64,000 nt of DNA from Streptomyces erythrochromogenes (GTDB taxonomy: Bacteria > Actinomycetota > Actinomycetes > Streptomycetales > Streptomycetaceae). The DNA lies in assembly GCF_036170895.1 (NCBI RefSeq), contig NZ_CP108036.1:930001-994000 (forward strand), in the 5' to 3' direction. Positions 45,191 through 53,601 of this stretch are shown one piece after another (the first letter of the stretch is position 1; each line of letters begins with the position of its first letter). A model generated the notes under the pieces. The model was not told the DNA's origin. It ran no database searches and worked only from the letters and a program-made list of their open reading frames with translations. The translations under genes and the position numbers were made by a program.

Positions 45191-47440
45191 ATGACGAAGC
45201 AGCATTCCGCCAAGGACAAGGACACCGCCAAGAACGAGCTGCCGGGTGCGCCCGGCCCTGAGTCGCCGCCTCTGATCGAGCCGACGAAGCCCGTCGAGCC
45301 ACTCCCCCCGAAGGCCGACCAGGACGGCCCCGCCACGGTGAGCCCGACCGGGCAGCCGACGGGAGCGGAGCAGGCGCGCGCAGCGCAGAGCGGCGCGTAC
45401 CTGACCACGGCGCAGGGGACGCGTCTGCCCGACTCCGATCACTCGCTGAAGGCGGGGGCGCGCGGTCCGGTCCTCATCCAGGACCACCATCTGCGCGAGA
45501 AGATCACGCACTTCGACCACGAGCGGATCCCGGAGCGGGTCGTGCACGCACGCGGCGCCGCCGCGCACGGCGTCTTCGTGGGCTACGGGGCGGCCGGTGA
45601 GGTGTCGAAGGCGGCGTTCCTCGCCAAGGACGTCCAGACGCCCGTGTTCGTGAGGTTCTCCACCGTCCTCGGCTCCCGCGGTTCGGCGGACACCGTGCGG
45701 GACACCCGTGGCTTCGCGACGAAGTTCTACACCGACGAGGGCACCTTCGACCTGGTCGGCAACAACATCCCGGTGTTCTTCATCCAGGACGCGGTCAAGT
45801 TCCCCGACGTCATCCACGCGGGCAAGCCGCATCCGGACCGTGAGATCCCGCAGGCGCAGAGCGCCCACGACACGTTCTGGGACTTCGTGTCCCTGCACAC
45901 CGAAGCCACCCACCACACCCTCTGGAACATGTCCGACCGCGGGATCCCCAGGTCGTTCCGGATGATGGAGGGGTTCGGCGTCCACACCTTCCGCCTGGTC
46001 AACGCGGCCGACGAGAGCGTGCTGGTGAAGTTCCACTGGAAGCCCAGGCTCGGCGTGCACTCCCTGGTCTGGGAGGAAGCACAGATGATCTGCGGGATGG
46101 ACCCCGACTTCCACCGCCGCGACCTCTTCGACGCCATCGAATCCGGCGCCTTCCCCCAGTGGGAACTCGGCATCCAGGTCTTCCCCGACACCGCCGACCA
46201 GACCTTCGAGGGCATCGACCTCCTCGACCCCACCAAGATCGTGCCCGAGGAGCTCTCACCCGTTCAGCCGATCGGGCTGATGACGCTGAACGCCAACACC
46301 AAGAACTACTTCGCCGAGACCGAGCAGGTCGCCTTCCACCCCGGCCACCTGGTACCCGGCATCGACGTGACCGACGACCCGCTGCTCGCCGGGCGGCTCT
46401 TCTCCTACCTCGACACCCAGATCAGCAGGCTCGGCGGGCCGAACTTCGGTCAGATCCCGATCAACCGGCCTCACGCGCCGGTCAACGACATGCTCCGCGA
46501 CGGCATGCACCAGACGGCCGTGCACACGGGGGTCGCGCCCTACCGGCCCAACAGCCTCGACGGCGGCTGCCCGTTCCTGGCCGGAGCCGACATGAGCGCC
46601 TTCATCGAGACGCCGGTGGAGGTTCCGGCGGCGAGCAAGGTCCGCGAGGCACCCTCCTCGTTCTCGGACCACTTCACCCAGCCCCGCCTCTTCTGGCTCA
46701 GCATGACCCCGCTCGAACGCGAACACATCGTCGCCGCCTACACCTTCGAACTGAGCAAGTGCCACGAGCAGGCCGTCAAGGAACGCACCCTGAAGGTCCT
46801 GGCGAACATCGATCCGGAGCTGTGCGGACAGGTCGCCACCGGCCTCGGGCTGCCGGCCCCCGCCGCCACCGTCCCGCTCGTCGCGGCCGGCTCCAGCCCC
46901 GCGCTCTCCCAAATGGGCGGCACCTGGCCGACGGACGGGCGTGTGATCGGCATCGTCGCCGACGACGCGGCCGACCTGGACGGCGTGCGGTCCGCCTGGC
47001 GGGCCGTCCTCGACGCAGGCATGGTGCCCCTCGTCGTCGCCCCCACCGGTGGCACCCTCGACGGCGCCGGCGAGCCGATCGCGGTCCAGCGGACCTTCGC
47101 CACCGCCCGCTCCGTCGAGTTCGACGCCCTCCTGCTCGTCGGCGTACCCCAGGCCGGCGCGGACGCCTACGGGGCCCGCGACGCCAAGGCCGGCACCGCC
47201 CGGCCCCCCGAAGCCCCCGACCCGCGCGTGCTGCTGCTCGTCACCGAGGCCTACCGGCACGGCAAGGCCGTCGGCGGCTGGAACGGGGCGGAGCACCTGC
47301 TCGAAACGTGCGGCATCGGCGCGGACGACCCGGGCATCGCCGTCGGGGACGACGGCGCGGCGACCGTCGAGGGGCTGACCCGCGCGCTGGGCGAACACCG
47401 CGCATGGGACCGCTTCCCCGCCGCCCTCAGCGGCGAGTGA
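45191..47440 (+). CDS. katE: Large-subunit catalase (clade 2, HPII type)
   Basis: The 749-residue protein from ATG 45191, after AAGGAG, begins with 80 charged residues and then the catalase core. It shows the distal His in VVHARGAAAHG, the Asn in FDLVGNNIPVFFIQDAVKFP, FWDFVSLHTEATHHTLWNMS and the proximal heme Tyr in RLFSYLDTQ. After about residue 560 comes the flavodoxin-like C-terminal domain of large catalases (GRVIGIVADDAADLDGVRSA, VEFDALLLVGVPQAGADAYG). It breaks down hydrogen peroxide. The length equals E. coli HPII. Confidence 0.92.
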   Translation: MTKQHSAKDKDTAKNELPGAPGPESPPLIEPTKPVEPLPPKADQDGPATVSPTGQPTGAEQARAAQSGAYLTTAQGTRLPDSDHSLKAGARGPVLIQDHHLREKITHFDHERIPERVVHARGAAAHGVFVGYGAAGEVSKAAFLAKDVQTPVFVRFSTVLGSRGSADTVRDTRGFATKFYTDEGTFDLVGNNIPVFFIQDAVKFPDVIHAGKPHPDREIPQAQSAHDTFWDFVSLHTEATHHTLWNMSDRGIPRSFRMMEGFGVHTFRLVNAADESVLVKFHWKPRLGVHSLVWEEAQMICGMDPDFHRRDLFDAIESGAFPQWELGIQVFPDTADQTFEGIDLLDPTKIVPEELSPVQPIGLMTLNANTKNYFAETEQVAFHPGHLVPGIDVTDDPLLAGRLFSYLDTQISRLGGPNFGQIPINRPHAPVNDMLRDGMHQTAVHTGVAPYRPNSLDGGCPFLAGADMSAFIETPVEVPAASKVREAPSSFSDHFTQPRLFWLSMTPLEREHIVAAYTFELSKCHEQAVKERTLKVLANIDPELCGQVATGLGLPAPAATVPLVAAGSSPALSQMGGTWPTDGRVIGIVADDAADLDGVRSAWRAVLDAGMVPLVVAPTGGTLDGAGEPIAVQRTFATARSVEFDALLLVGVPQAGADAYGARDAKAGTARPPEAPDPRVLLLVTEAYRHGKAVGGWNGAEHLLETCGIGADDPGIAVGDDGAATVEGLTRALGEHRAWDRFPAALSGE

Positions 47441-47464
47441 CTGATCGGGCCGTTTCCCTCGTGC

Positions 47465-47898
47465 TCATGGCGTGGCGGTGTGGTCCGGATGGCCGTGGGT
47501 GCGGCGGATCGCCTTGAGGCGAGCCTCCAGGAGGTGCTGTCGACCGCCGGCCAACTCCTCGACGATGTCGCGTTCCATCGCGGCGAAGGGCTGGTGGTAG
47601 GTGGCGTCGTAGGCCTCGATGATCTGGAACGTCCAGTGGCCCGGAATCACGTTGCGGCCCACGATTCGCGCTCGACCCGTGCGGCCTGTTCCTCGTGGCC
47701 GGCCTCGCGCAGGAGCCGGACGGCATCCCCCAGCTCGAAGTCGGCGGTCCCGGTCAGCTGGTGGAACCCGTAGAGGTGTCCGCGGGCCCGCTCCGTGGTC
47801 TCCAGCGCCTTCGACAGCGCGCCCAGGGCGCGCAGCGTCTTCTCGTCGACGCCGTCGGGCACCTGGTGCTCCGGGTCCATGTCGCGATTGCTTTCCAT
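47465..47898 (-). pseudogene. Frameshifted conserved helical protein
   Basis: ATG 47898 opens MESNRDMDPEHQVPDGVDEK, then LSKALETTERARGHLYGFHQ and LREAGHEEQAARVERE. At about 47655 one base is missing. The protein-like sequence goes on in the next frame: GRNVIPGHWTFQIIEAYDAT, YHQPFAAMERDIVEELAGGR, HLLEARLKAIRRTHGHP. The two parts together give the normal 145 residues of a conserved Streptomyces protein with no known function. As written the first frame ends after 83 residues. Mutation and base-calling error are both possible. Confidence 0.7.
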
Positions 47899-48057
47899 GG
47901 TGCTTCTCCTGCCCGAAAGGTGCGTCGCCGAGCGGTCGGTACAGCCGTACGGCGCAAGGCGGTCCCTCCGGACGCCCCCTCCCCCTGGGAAAGAAATGAG
48001 AATCCGGCGAATGGCCTCTGTGCAGCCGGGCAGGCGGCGGTTCGGAGGTTGATAAAT

Positions 48058-48219
48058 ATGGTTCCCCTGCTTCTCGTTCTCCTGCTGGTCCTGATCCTCT
48101 TCGGCGCGGGTTTCGCGGTGAAGATCCTCTGGTGGGTGGCCGTCGCGGTCCTGATCCTGTGGCTGATCGGATTCTTCGCCCGCCCCAAGAGCGGTAGCGC
48201 CCGCTGGTATCGCTGGTAG
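48058..48219 (+). CDS. Tiny hydrophobic membrane protein, 53 residues
   Basis: ATG 48058 follows GGAGG at eight bases. The sequence is almost all membrane helix: VPLLLVLLLVLILFGAGFAV, KILWWVAVAVLILWLIGFFA, then RPKSGSARWYRW. Streptomyces genomes often carry this short hydrophobic protein near stress genes; the role is unknown. The two helices and the basic tail suggest a small hairpin in the membrane with both ends inside. Confidence 0.8.
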   Translation: MVPLLLVLLLVLILFGAGFAVKILWWVAVAVLILWLIGFFARPKSGSARWYRW

Positions 48220-48406
48220 CCGGCAGAAAAGAGTTCGGCCGTCGGGTCCGGCACATATTGATCCGGGTGCGTGAAGTGGTGAAAGGCGGGCAGGCGAAGT
48301 CCAGGCGGAAACGCAGGACCCCGCCCCGCACGACGTACGGAAACAAAGAGGATCGACGGAGAGGAATTTCCCCGCCGTCCTCCATTGACCGAGGAGTTGT
48401 TTTCGC

Positions 48407-48775
48407 GTGACTGAACATGTGTGGAGTTACCAGCCGACCGCGGGCCACCTGGCCGGCACCGATCTGACCGGCTACAAGGTCGAAGCGACCGACGGCGGCA
48501 TCGGCAAGGTCGACAAGCACTCCGACGAGGTCGGTGACGCCTACCTGGTGGTCGACACCGGCGTTTGGATCTTCGGCAAGGAGGTCCTGCTGCCGGCGAG
48601 CACGGTCGTCCGGATCGACCCCGAGGAGAAGAAGGTCTTCGTGGGACGCACCAAGGAACAGATCAAGGATGCGCCCGAGTTCCACCGGGACCAGCACCTC
48701 GGCAACGCCGGGTACCGGGAGGAATTGGGCACGTACTACGGCACCGGCGCCCCCTTCGGTGGCCGCCCCGCCTGA
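48407..48775 (+). CDS. PRC-barrel domain protein
   Basis: A 122-residue protein from GTG 48407 after GAGGAG. LTGYKVEATDGGIGKVDKHS, AYLVVDTGVWIFGKEVLLPA and VRIDPEEKKVFVGRTKEQIK form the beta-barrel repeat of PRC domains, which bind partner proteins or RNA. A tail with YREELGTYYG follows. A strong hairpin ends the transcript at 48790-48833. It belongs with the stress genes around it. Confidence 0.8.
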   Translation: MTEHVWSYQPTAGHLAGTDLTGYKVEATDGGIGKVDKHSDEVGDAYLVVDTGVWIFGKEVLLPASTVVRIDPEEKKVFVGRTKEQIKDAPEFHRDQHLGNAGYREELGTYYGTGAPFGGRPA

Positions 48776-48789
48776 TCTTTCCCGTCCGT

Positions 48790-48833
48790 GACGCCGGTCC
48801 CGGCACCCCGCTCGGGGTGCCGGGACCGGCGTC
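48790..48833 (+). terminator. Strong hairpin terminator
   Basis: A perfect 20-base stem (48790-48809 with 48814-48833) with a GCTC loop lies 14 bases after the PRC-barrel stop. It could stop transcription from both sides and has no U-tract. Confidence 0.75.
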
Positions 48834-48865
48834 GTAGAGTCGCATTGCGTGGGTAGGGGCCTGGC

Positions 48866-49843
48866 ATGAAAGACCGAGAGACACCGAGGTCCGAGGCGGA
48901 GAATCTGCTGATCGGTCTGAGCGTGGACGACCGCAGGCCGGAGCAGCCCGTGCTGCTGGACTCGTCCGGCGCCGCGATCCGTACGTGGCAGGAGAACTAC
49001 CCTTACGACCGCAAGATCAGGCGGAGGGAGTACGAACGGACCAAGCGGATCCTGCAGATCGAGCTGCTGAAACTGCAGCGCTGGGTGAAGGACACCGGGG
49101 CCCGGGTGGTGGTGATCTGCGAGGGCCGGGACGCGGCGGGCAAGGGGGGCACGATCCAGCGGTTCACCGAGCGGCTCAACCCCCGCGGGGCACGGATCGT
49201 GGCCCTGGACAAACCGACCGAGCGGGAAGCGGGCCAGTGGTACTTCCAGCGGTACGTCGCCCATCTGCCGGCGGCCGGTGAGATCGTCTTCTTCGACCGC
49301 TCCTGGTACAACCGCGCCGGCGTCGAGCAGGTGATGGGTTTCTGCACCCAGGAGCAGTACGAGCTGTTCCTCCGGCAGTGCCCGGCCTTCGAGGCCATGC
49401 TCGTGGAGGACGGGATCCTGCTGGTGAAGTTCTGGTTCTCGGTATCCCGCGCCGAGCAGCGCACCCGCTTCGCCATCCGGCAGGTCGATCCGGTGCGGCA
49501 GTGGAAGCTGTCCCCGATGGACCTGGCCTCCCTGGACCTGTGGGACGCCTACACCACCGCGAAGGTCGAGATGTTCCGTGCGACCGACACCGACCACGCA
49601 CCGTGGACGGTGGTGAAGAGCAACGACAAGCGGCGGGGAAGGCTGGAAGCCATCCGCAGCCTCTTGTGGCGCATGGATTACGACCGGAAGGACGAAGAGG
49701 CGGTGGGTCCACCCGATCCGCTCATCGTCGGTGCGGCCGACACGCTCCTGGAGGCGGGTGAGGAGTCCAGCGACCTCTCCCCCACCCCTCTGGCCGGCCC
49801 CTCCGTCGGCCCCGGCCTCCATCCCCGCCCGCCGGGCGCCTGA
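48866..49843 (+). CDS. ppk2: Polyphosphate kinase 2
   Basis: The 325-residue enzyme shows RRREYERTKRILQIELLKLQ, Walker A CEGRDAAGKGGTIQRFTERL, the lid and Walker B FFDRSWYNRAGVE, and LVKFWFSVSRAEQRTRF. PPK2 transfers phosphate between polyphosphate and nucleotides, mostly making GTP or ATP under stress. The single kinase domain places it in class I. Start ATG 48866. A perfect hairpin follows at 49892-49934. Confidence 0.92.
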   Translation: MKDRETPRSEAENLLIGLSVDDRRPEQPVLLDSSGAAIRTWQENYPYDRKIRRREYERTKRILQIELLKLQRWVKDTGARVVVICEGRDAAGKGGTIQRFTERLNPRGARIVALDKPTEREAGQWYFQRYVAHLPAAGEIVFFDRSWYNRAGVEQVMGFCTQEQYELFLRQCPAFEAMLVEDGILLVKFWFSVSRAEQRTRFAIRQVDPVRQWKLSPMDLASLDLWDAYTTAKVEMFRATDTDHAPWTVVKSNDKRRGRLEAIRSLLWRMDYDRKDEEAVGPPDPLIVGAADTLLEAGEESSDLSPTPLAGPSVGPGLHPRPPGA

Positions 49844-49891
49844 GCTGCCTGCTCGGCGACGCCCTGACGGCCCGGGTCCCGGCCCTCCCGT

Positions 49892-49934
49892 ACGCCGGGT
49901 CCGCCCGCCGGTTTCCGGCGGGCGGACCCGGCGT
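49892..49934 (+). terminator. Perfect 20-base hairpin between ppk2 and recQ
   Basis: ACGCCGGGTCCGCCCGCCGG (49892-49911) pairs exactly with 49915-49934 across a TTT loop. It lies 48 bases after ppk2 and ends 27 bases before recQ, so it may end the first transcript or act as a leader structure for the second. Confidence 0.75.
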
Positions 49935-49961
49935 GTCGGCGGGTGCCGTTAGGCTTCACGG

Positions 49962-51989
49962 ATGGCCCTTCCGGACACTTCCCCCGAGACTTCCGACGCT
50001 CTGCAAGTCCTGCACCGCGTGTTCGGATACAGCTCCTTCCGCGGCGAGCAGCAGGAGATCATCGAGCAGGTGATCAGCGGCGGCGACGCGCTCGTGCTGA
50101 TGCCGACCGGCGGCGGCAAGTCGCTCTGCTATCAGATCCCGGCGCTGGTCAGAGAAGGCACGGGCGTCGTGATCTCGCCGTTGATCGCACTGATGCAGGA
50201 CCAGGTGAACGCGCTCAACGCGCTCGGGGTACGGGCCGGATTCCTCAACTCCACGCAGGACCCGTACGAGCGGCAGGCCGTCGAGCAGGCCTTCCTCGCC
50301 GACGAGCTGGACCTGCTGTACCTGGCCCCCGAACGGCTGCGCACCGAGAGCGCCCAGCGGCTGCTCGACCGGGGCAAGGTGTCGGTCTTCGCGATCGACG
50401 AGGCGCACTGCGTCGCCCAGTGGGGCCACGACTTCCGGCCCGACTACCTCGCCCTGTCGATGCTGCACGAGCGCTGGCCGAAGGTGCCGCGGATCGCGCT
50501 GACCGCGACGGCCACCGAGGCCACCCATGCCGAGATCGTGGCGCGGCTCGGTCTGGAGGACGCCCGGCACTTCGTCGCCAGCTTCGACCGGCCGAACATC
50601 CAGTACCGCATCGTCGGGAAGAACAACCCGCTCAAGCAGCTGCTGGAGCTGATCCGGACCGAGCACGCCGGGGACGCCGGAGTCGTCTACTGCCTCTCCC
50701 GGGCCTCGGTGGAGAAGACCGCCGCCTCCCTGGTGGAGCAGGGCATCGACGCCGTGCCGTACCACGCCGGCATGGACGCCCGGGCGCGCGCGGCGAACCA
50801 GGCGCGCTTCCTGCGGGAGGAGGGGGTCGTGGTGGTGGCGACGATCGCCTTCGGCATGGGCATCGACAAGCCGGACGTGCGTTTCGTGGCGCACCTCGAC
50901 CTCCCGAAGTCGGTCGAGGGCTACTACCAGGAGACGGGCCGCGCCGGCCGCGACGGCGAGCCGGCCACGGCGTGGCTGGCGTACGGCCTGCAGGACGTGG
51001 TCCAGCAGCGCAAGCTCATCGACGGTTCCGAGGGCGACGAAGCGCACCGCCGCTCGCTCGGGATGCACCTGGACGCCATGCTGGCGCTGTGCGAGACGGT
51101 CGAGTGCCGCCGGGTGCGGCTGCTGGCGTACTTCGGGCAGACGGGCACGGCCTGCGGCAACTGCGACACGTGTCTGACGCCGTCCGAGTCCTGGGACGGG
51201 ACGGTCGCCGCGCAGAAGCTGCTGTCGACGGTGTGGCGGCTGGCGAAGGAGCGGCGGCAGAAGTTCGGCGCCGGCCAGATCATCGACATCCTGCAGGGCA
51301 AGAAGACGGCCAAGGTCATCCAGTTCGACCACGACGCACTCTCGGTGTTCGGCGTCGGGGCGGACCTGGGCGCCGCGGAGTGGCGGGGCGTCGTGCGCCA
51401 GCTGCTGGCGCAGCGGCTGCTGGCCGTGGAGGGCGACTACGGCACGCTGGTGCTGACGGAGGACAGCGGCGAGGTGCTGGGGGGCCGCCGCAGCGTCCCG
51501 ATGCGGAAGGAGAAGGCGCCGGCCGGTCCGTCCCGCAAGGAGTCCGGGTCGCGCTCGGGGAAGGGCGCCCGCGTGCCGGTCGACCTGCCGGCCGCGGCCG
51601 AGCCGGTCTTCCTGGCCCTGCGCGCCTGGCGGGCCGAGACGGCGAAGGAGCAGGGCGTCCCGGCGTACGTCGTCTTCCACGACGCCACGCTGCGGGAGAT
51701 CGCGACGCGGCTGCCCGCCACGGTGGAGGAGCTGGGCACCATCGGTGGCGTCGGCGAGGCCAAGCTCGCCAAGTACGCCGAGGGCGTCCTGGACACCCTG
51801 GCGGGGTGCGGCACCGGTGCTCCCGGCCCCGCCTCCGCGCCCGGCGCCGAGTCCGCCGCTCCGGCTCCCTCCGGTCCGGCGCGCCCGGCGTCCGCGCCGG
51901 CGGTGCGGTCCGCGGCTCCGGAGCACGACGAGCCGCCCTTCGACCTGGACGAGATGGATCCGCCGCCCTGGGACGACGACTGGCAGTAG
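49962..51989 (+). CDS. recQ: ATP-dependent DNA helicase RecQ
   Basis: The 675-residue helicase has Walker [34 protein letters not shown] (DEAH motif), [49 protein letters not shown] and [13 protein letters not shown]. The Zn-binding cysteines are in CGNCDTC, and an HRDC domain ([20 protein letters not shown]) follows the winged helix. A Pro/Ala-rich tail ends in [13 protein letters not shown], an acidic-aromatic end that could bind SSB. It unwinds DNA in repair. Confidence 0.94.
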   Translation: MALPDTSPETSDALQVLHRVFGYSSFRGEQQEIIEQVISGGDALVLMPTGGGKSLCYQIPALVREGTGVVISPLIALMQDQVNALNALGVRAGFLNSTQDPYERQAVEQAFLADELDLLYLAPERLRTESAQRLLDRGKVSVFAIDEAHCVAQWGHDFRPDYLALSMLHERWPKVPRIALTATATEATHAEIVARLGLEDARHFVASFDRPNIQYRIVGKNNPLKQLLELIRTEHAGDAGVVYCLSRASVEKTAASLVEQGIDAVPYHAGMDARARAANQARFLREEGVVVVATIAFGMGIDKPDVRFVAHLDLPKSVEGYYQETGRAGRDGEPATAWLAYGLQDVVQQRKLIDGSEGDEAHRRSLGMHLDAMLALCETVECRRVRLLAYFGQTGTACGNCDTCLTPSESWDGTVAAQKLLSTVWRLAKERRQKFGAGQIIDILQGKKTAKVIQFDHDALSVFGVGADLGAAEWRGVVRQLLAQRLLAVEGDYGTLVLTEDSGEVLGGRRSVPMRKEKAPAGPSRKESGSRSGKGARVPVDLPAAAEPVFLALRAWRAETAKEQGVPAYVVFHDATLREIATRLPATVEELGTIGGVGEAKLAKYAEGVLDTLAGCGTGAPGPASAPGAESAAPAPSGPARPASAPAVRSAAPEHDEPPFDLDEMDPPPWDDDWQ

Positions 51990-52020
51990 CCGTACGTCTG
52001 ATCGCAGCAGGCCCGCCGAT

Positions 52021-52052
52021 GGGGCCGGGTCGTCCACCGACGACCCGGCCCC
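52021..52052 (+). terminator. Hairpin terminator of recQ
   Basis: GGGGCCGGGTCGTC (52021-52034) pairs perfectly with 52039-52052; the loop is CACC. It starts 31 bases after the recQ stop. Confidence 0.7.
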
Positions 52053-52455
52053 TTCCGCATGCCCACCGGACGTGACGGGCCCATCACCGCCCGCGCCCTG
52101 CGGAAACCTGCACACCGTGTCCCCGATCTCGACAGGCGGCCTCTCCCGCTCACCGAAATGCCGGTTATACCCCATCCGCATTGACATGGTTCGTCCGTTT
52201 GATTCCGTGTAAGCAGTGCGCGGCCCGTATCTGTTACTCGATCTCGTGAAGAAGTCGCCACCATTCGGTGAATCAAGCTGCACGTCCGTCACCGGAGGTG
52301 ATCGCCCGCCCGTGATGGGCAGTCAACGGGATTGGTTGGGTACCCCGTTCGCGTGCTTTGATCGTGCGCATCGCAGCAATCAGGCACCGCGGTCCGGGAT
52401 TCGGGCCGCCCGCCTCCCTGCGGTGAATTCCTCCCCCCAATGAAAGGTGCGCGCC
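52053..52455. other. Promoter/leader region of the peptide-export operon
   Basis: No gene is supported in these 403 bases. The sequence drops to lower GC from about 52160 to 52260, as expected for a promoter. A TTGACA occurs at 52181-52186, but no good -10 element follows at the right distance. GGGTAC at 52338-52343 resembles a sigma-B -10 but lacks its GNNT partner. Confidence 0.45.
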
Positions 52456-52695
52456 ATGCGTAACGACATCGAGACCCGCGAGATCGACGACACCGAGCTG
52501 GACGCCGTCTCCGGCGGCATCATCAGCGTCTCCGGCGGCCTGGCCGGCGCCGTGACCAGCGATGTCAGCGGCCTCGTGGGCGTCGTGGGCTCCCTCGACA
52601 CCGTCCAGGCCGCGACGGGCATCGTCTCCCACGTCCCGGGCCTCGTCACCGGCGTCACCGGCGTTTCGGTGAACACCGGTCGCGCCGGTCTCTGA
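52456..52695 (+). CDS. Double-glycine-leader precursor peptide of an NHLM-type export system
   Basis: The 79-residue product from ATG 52456 (nine bases earlier a GTG is possible) has an acidic leader MRNDIETREIDDTELDAVSGG. The ELDAVSGG end is the classical recognition site for C39 peptidases, with Leu and Val at the usual -7 and -4 positions and GG at -2/-1. A second VSGG lies at residues 25-28, so there are two possible cuts. The core (22-79) is 58 residues: 12 Gly, 13 Val, 13 Ser+Thr, and no Cys, Lys, Met or aromatic residue. It contains the related pieces SGLVGVVG and PGLVTGVTGV. It looks like a hydrophobic, Gly-zipper-like secreted peptide. The exporter genes follow directly; no modification enzyme is encoded nearby. 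Confidence 0.85.
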   Translation: MRNDIETREIDDTELDAVSGGIISVSGGLAGAVTSDVSGLVGVVGSLDTVQAATGIVSHVPGLVTGVTGVSVNTGRAGL

Positions 52696-52745
52696 TCGGG
52701 AAATCCCGATGAACCCCGGAGCATCCCCCACGGCTCCGGGGTTCA
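52695..52745 (+). promoter_or_regulatory. Hairpins between precursor and exporter genes (probable attenuator)
   Basis: ATCGGG-AAAT-CCCGAT (52695-52710) overlaps the precursor stop. Directly after it, a perfect 13-base stem (52710-52722 with 52733-52745) encloses a C-rich loop. No U-tract follows. Such a structure would let the precursor be made in excess over its exporter, or protect its mRNA. Confidence 0.6.
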
Positions 52746-52794
52746 CGGCTGTCCCCGTGCCCCACCGATACGCATGCAGTCGAAGGAATGGTCC

Positions 52795-53601
52795 GTGCAG
52801 TTTCGCCAAAAGGCTCTTTCCAAGCTGCAATCGCCCGAAGAGCTCGATCTGCCCGTTCGCTTCGCGCGCCCGCAGGGGCGGCTCGTCCTGACCGTCACGA
52901 TCGCCGTCATGGTTGCCGCGGCCTACTGGGCGTTCACCGGCACCGTGTCGTCCAAGCTCAGCGCACCCGGCATCCTCAGCCGGGCCGAGGGCGTCTACGT
53001 CCTGCAGACCCCCGTCGCGGGACAGGTGACCGCGGTCCTCGCCGAGGAGGGCCAGTCGCTGGCCGCCGGCGCGCCCCTGCTCAACGTCCGTACGGAGCAG
53101 GGGGAACGGCCGGTGCGCGTGGTGACGGGCGGCCGCCTGACGACCCTGGTGGCCAAGGTGGGCTCGGTCGTCGCCACGGGTGCCGACGTGGCCACCGTGG
53201 AACGTGTGAAGGATCCGGAGGACCCGCTGGTGGCCGTGTTGTACGTGCCGGGCGGCAGCGGCCCGGCGATCCCCGTGGGCGCCACCGTCGACCTGAGCGT
53301 CCAGTCCGTCCCCCGGCAGCAGTTCGGCATGCTGCGCGGGCGCGTCACGGAGGTCGGCCGCGCACCCCTGACGCAGGCGCAGATCGCCGGCTTCCTCGGC
53401 GACGGCGGCCTCGCCGAACAGTTCTCCCGCCACGGCAGCCCGGTGGCCGTGGTCGTACGGCTCGAACGCTCTTCCTCCACCACGTCCGGCTACCGGTGGT
53501 CCTCCGCGGACGGTCCTCCGCACGCCGTCGACTCCGGGACGCCGGTCAGCGGCGCCGTCCACCTCGCCGCGCAGCGCCCGGTCGACTGGCTCCTGCCGTG
53601 A
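52795..53601 (+). CDS. HlyD-like membrane fusion protein, NHLM type
   Basis: The GTG at 52795 follows GAAGGAATG and gives MQFRQKALSKLQSPEELDLP, the usual opening of NHLM HlyD proteins (AL--L-SPE-LD). An ATG at 52774 would add seven residues without a good ribosome-binding site. The 268-residue protein has one membrane helix (LVLTVTIAVMVAAAYWAF, about residues 30-48). A lipoyl-like outer domain follows (GVYVLQTPVAGQVTAVLAEE, GQSLAAGAPLLNVRT). It should link the ABC exporter to the cell envelope. The stop overlaps the next start (GTGA). Confidence 0.85.
   Translation: MQFRQKALSKLQSPEELDLPVRFARPQGRLVLTVTIAVMVAAAYWAFTGTVSSKLSAPGILSRAEGVYVLQTPVAGQVTAVLAEEGQSLAAGAPLLNVRTEQGERPVRVVTGGRLTTLVAKVGSVVATGADVATVERVKDPEDPLVAVLYVPGGSGPAIPVGATVDLSVQSVPRQQFGMLRGRVTEVGRAPLTQAQIAGFLGDGGLAEQFSRHGSPVAVVVRLERSSSTTSGYRWSSADGPPHAVDSGTPVSGAVHLAAQRPVDWLLP

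Noticed and set aside
52181-52186. TTGACA as a -35 box of the precursor promoter
   Set aside because: No acceptable -10 hexamer at 16-19 bases; it lies 270 bases before the gene.
49956-52292. Long minus-strand frame opposite recQ
   Set aside because: Shadow of recQ. The recQ frame carries all helicase motifs and the other strand none.
52338-52343. GGGTAC as a sigma-B -10 element before the precursor
   Set aside because: The GNNT partner 14-16 bases upstream is missing.
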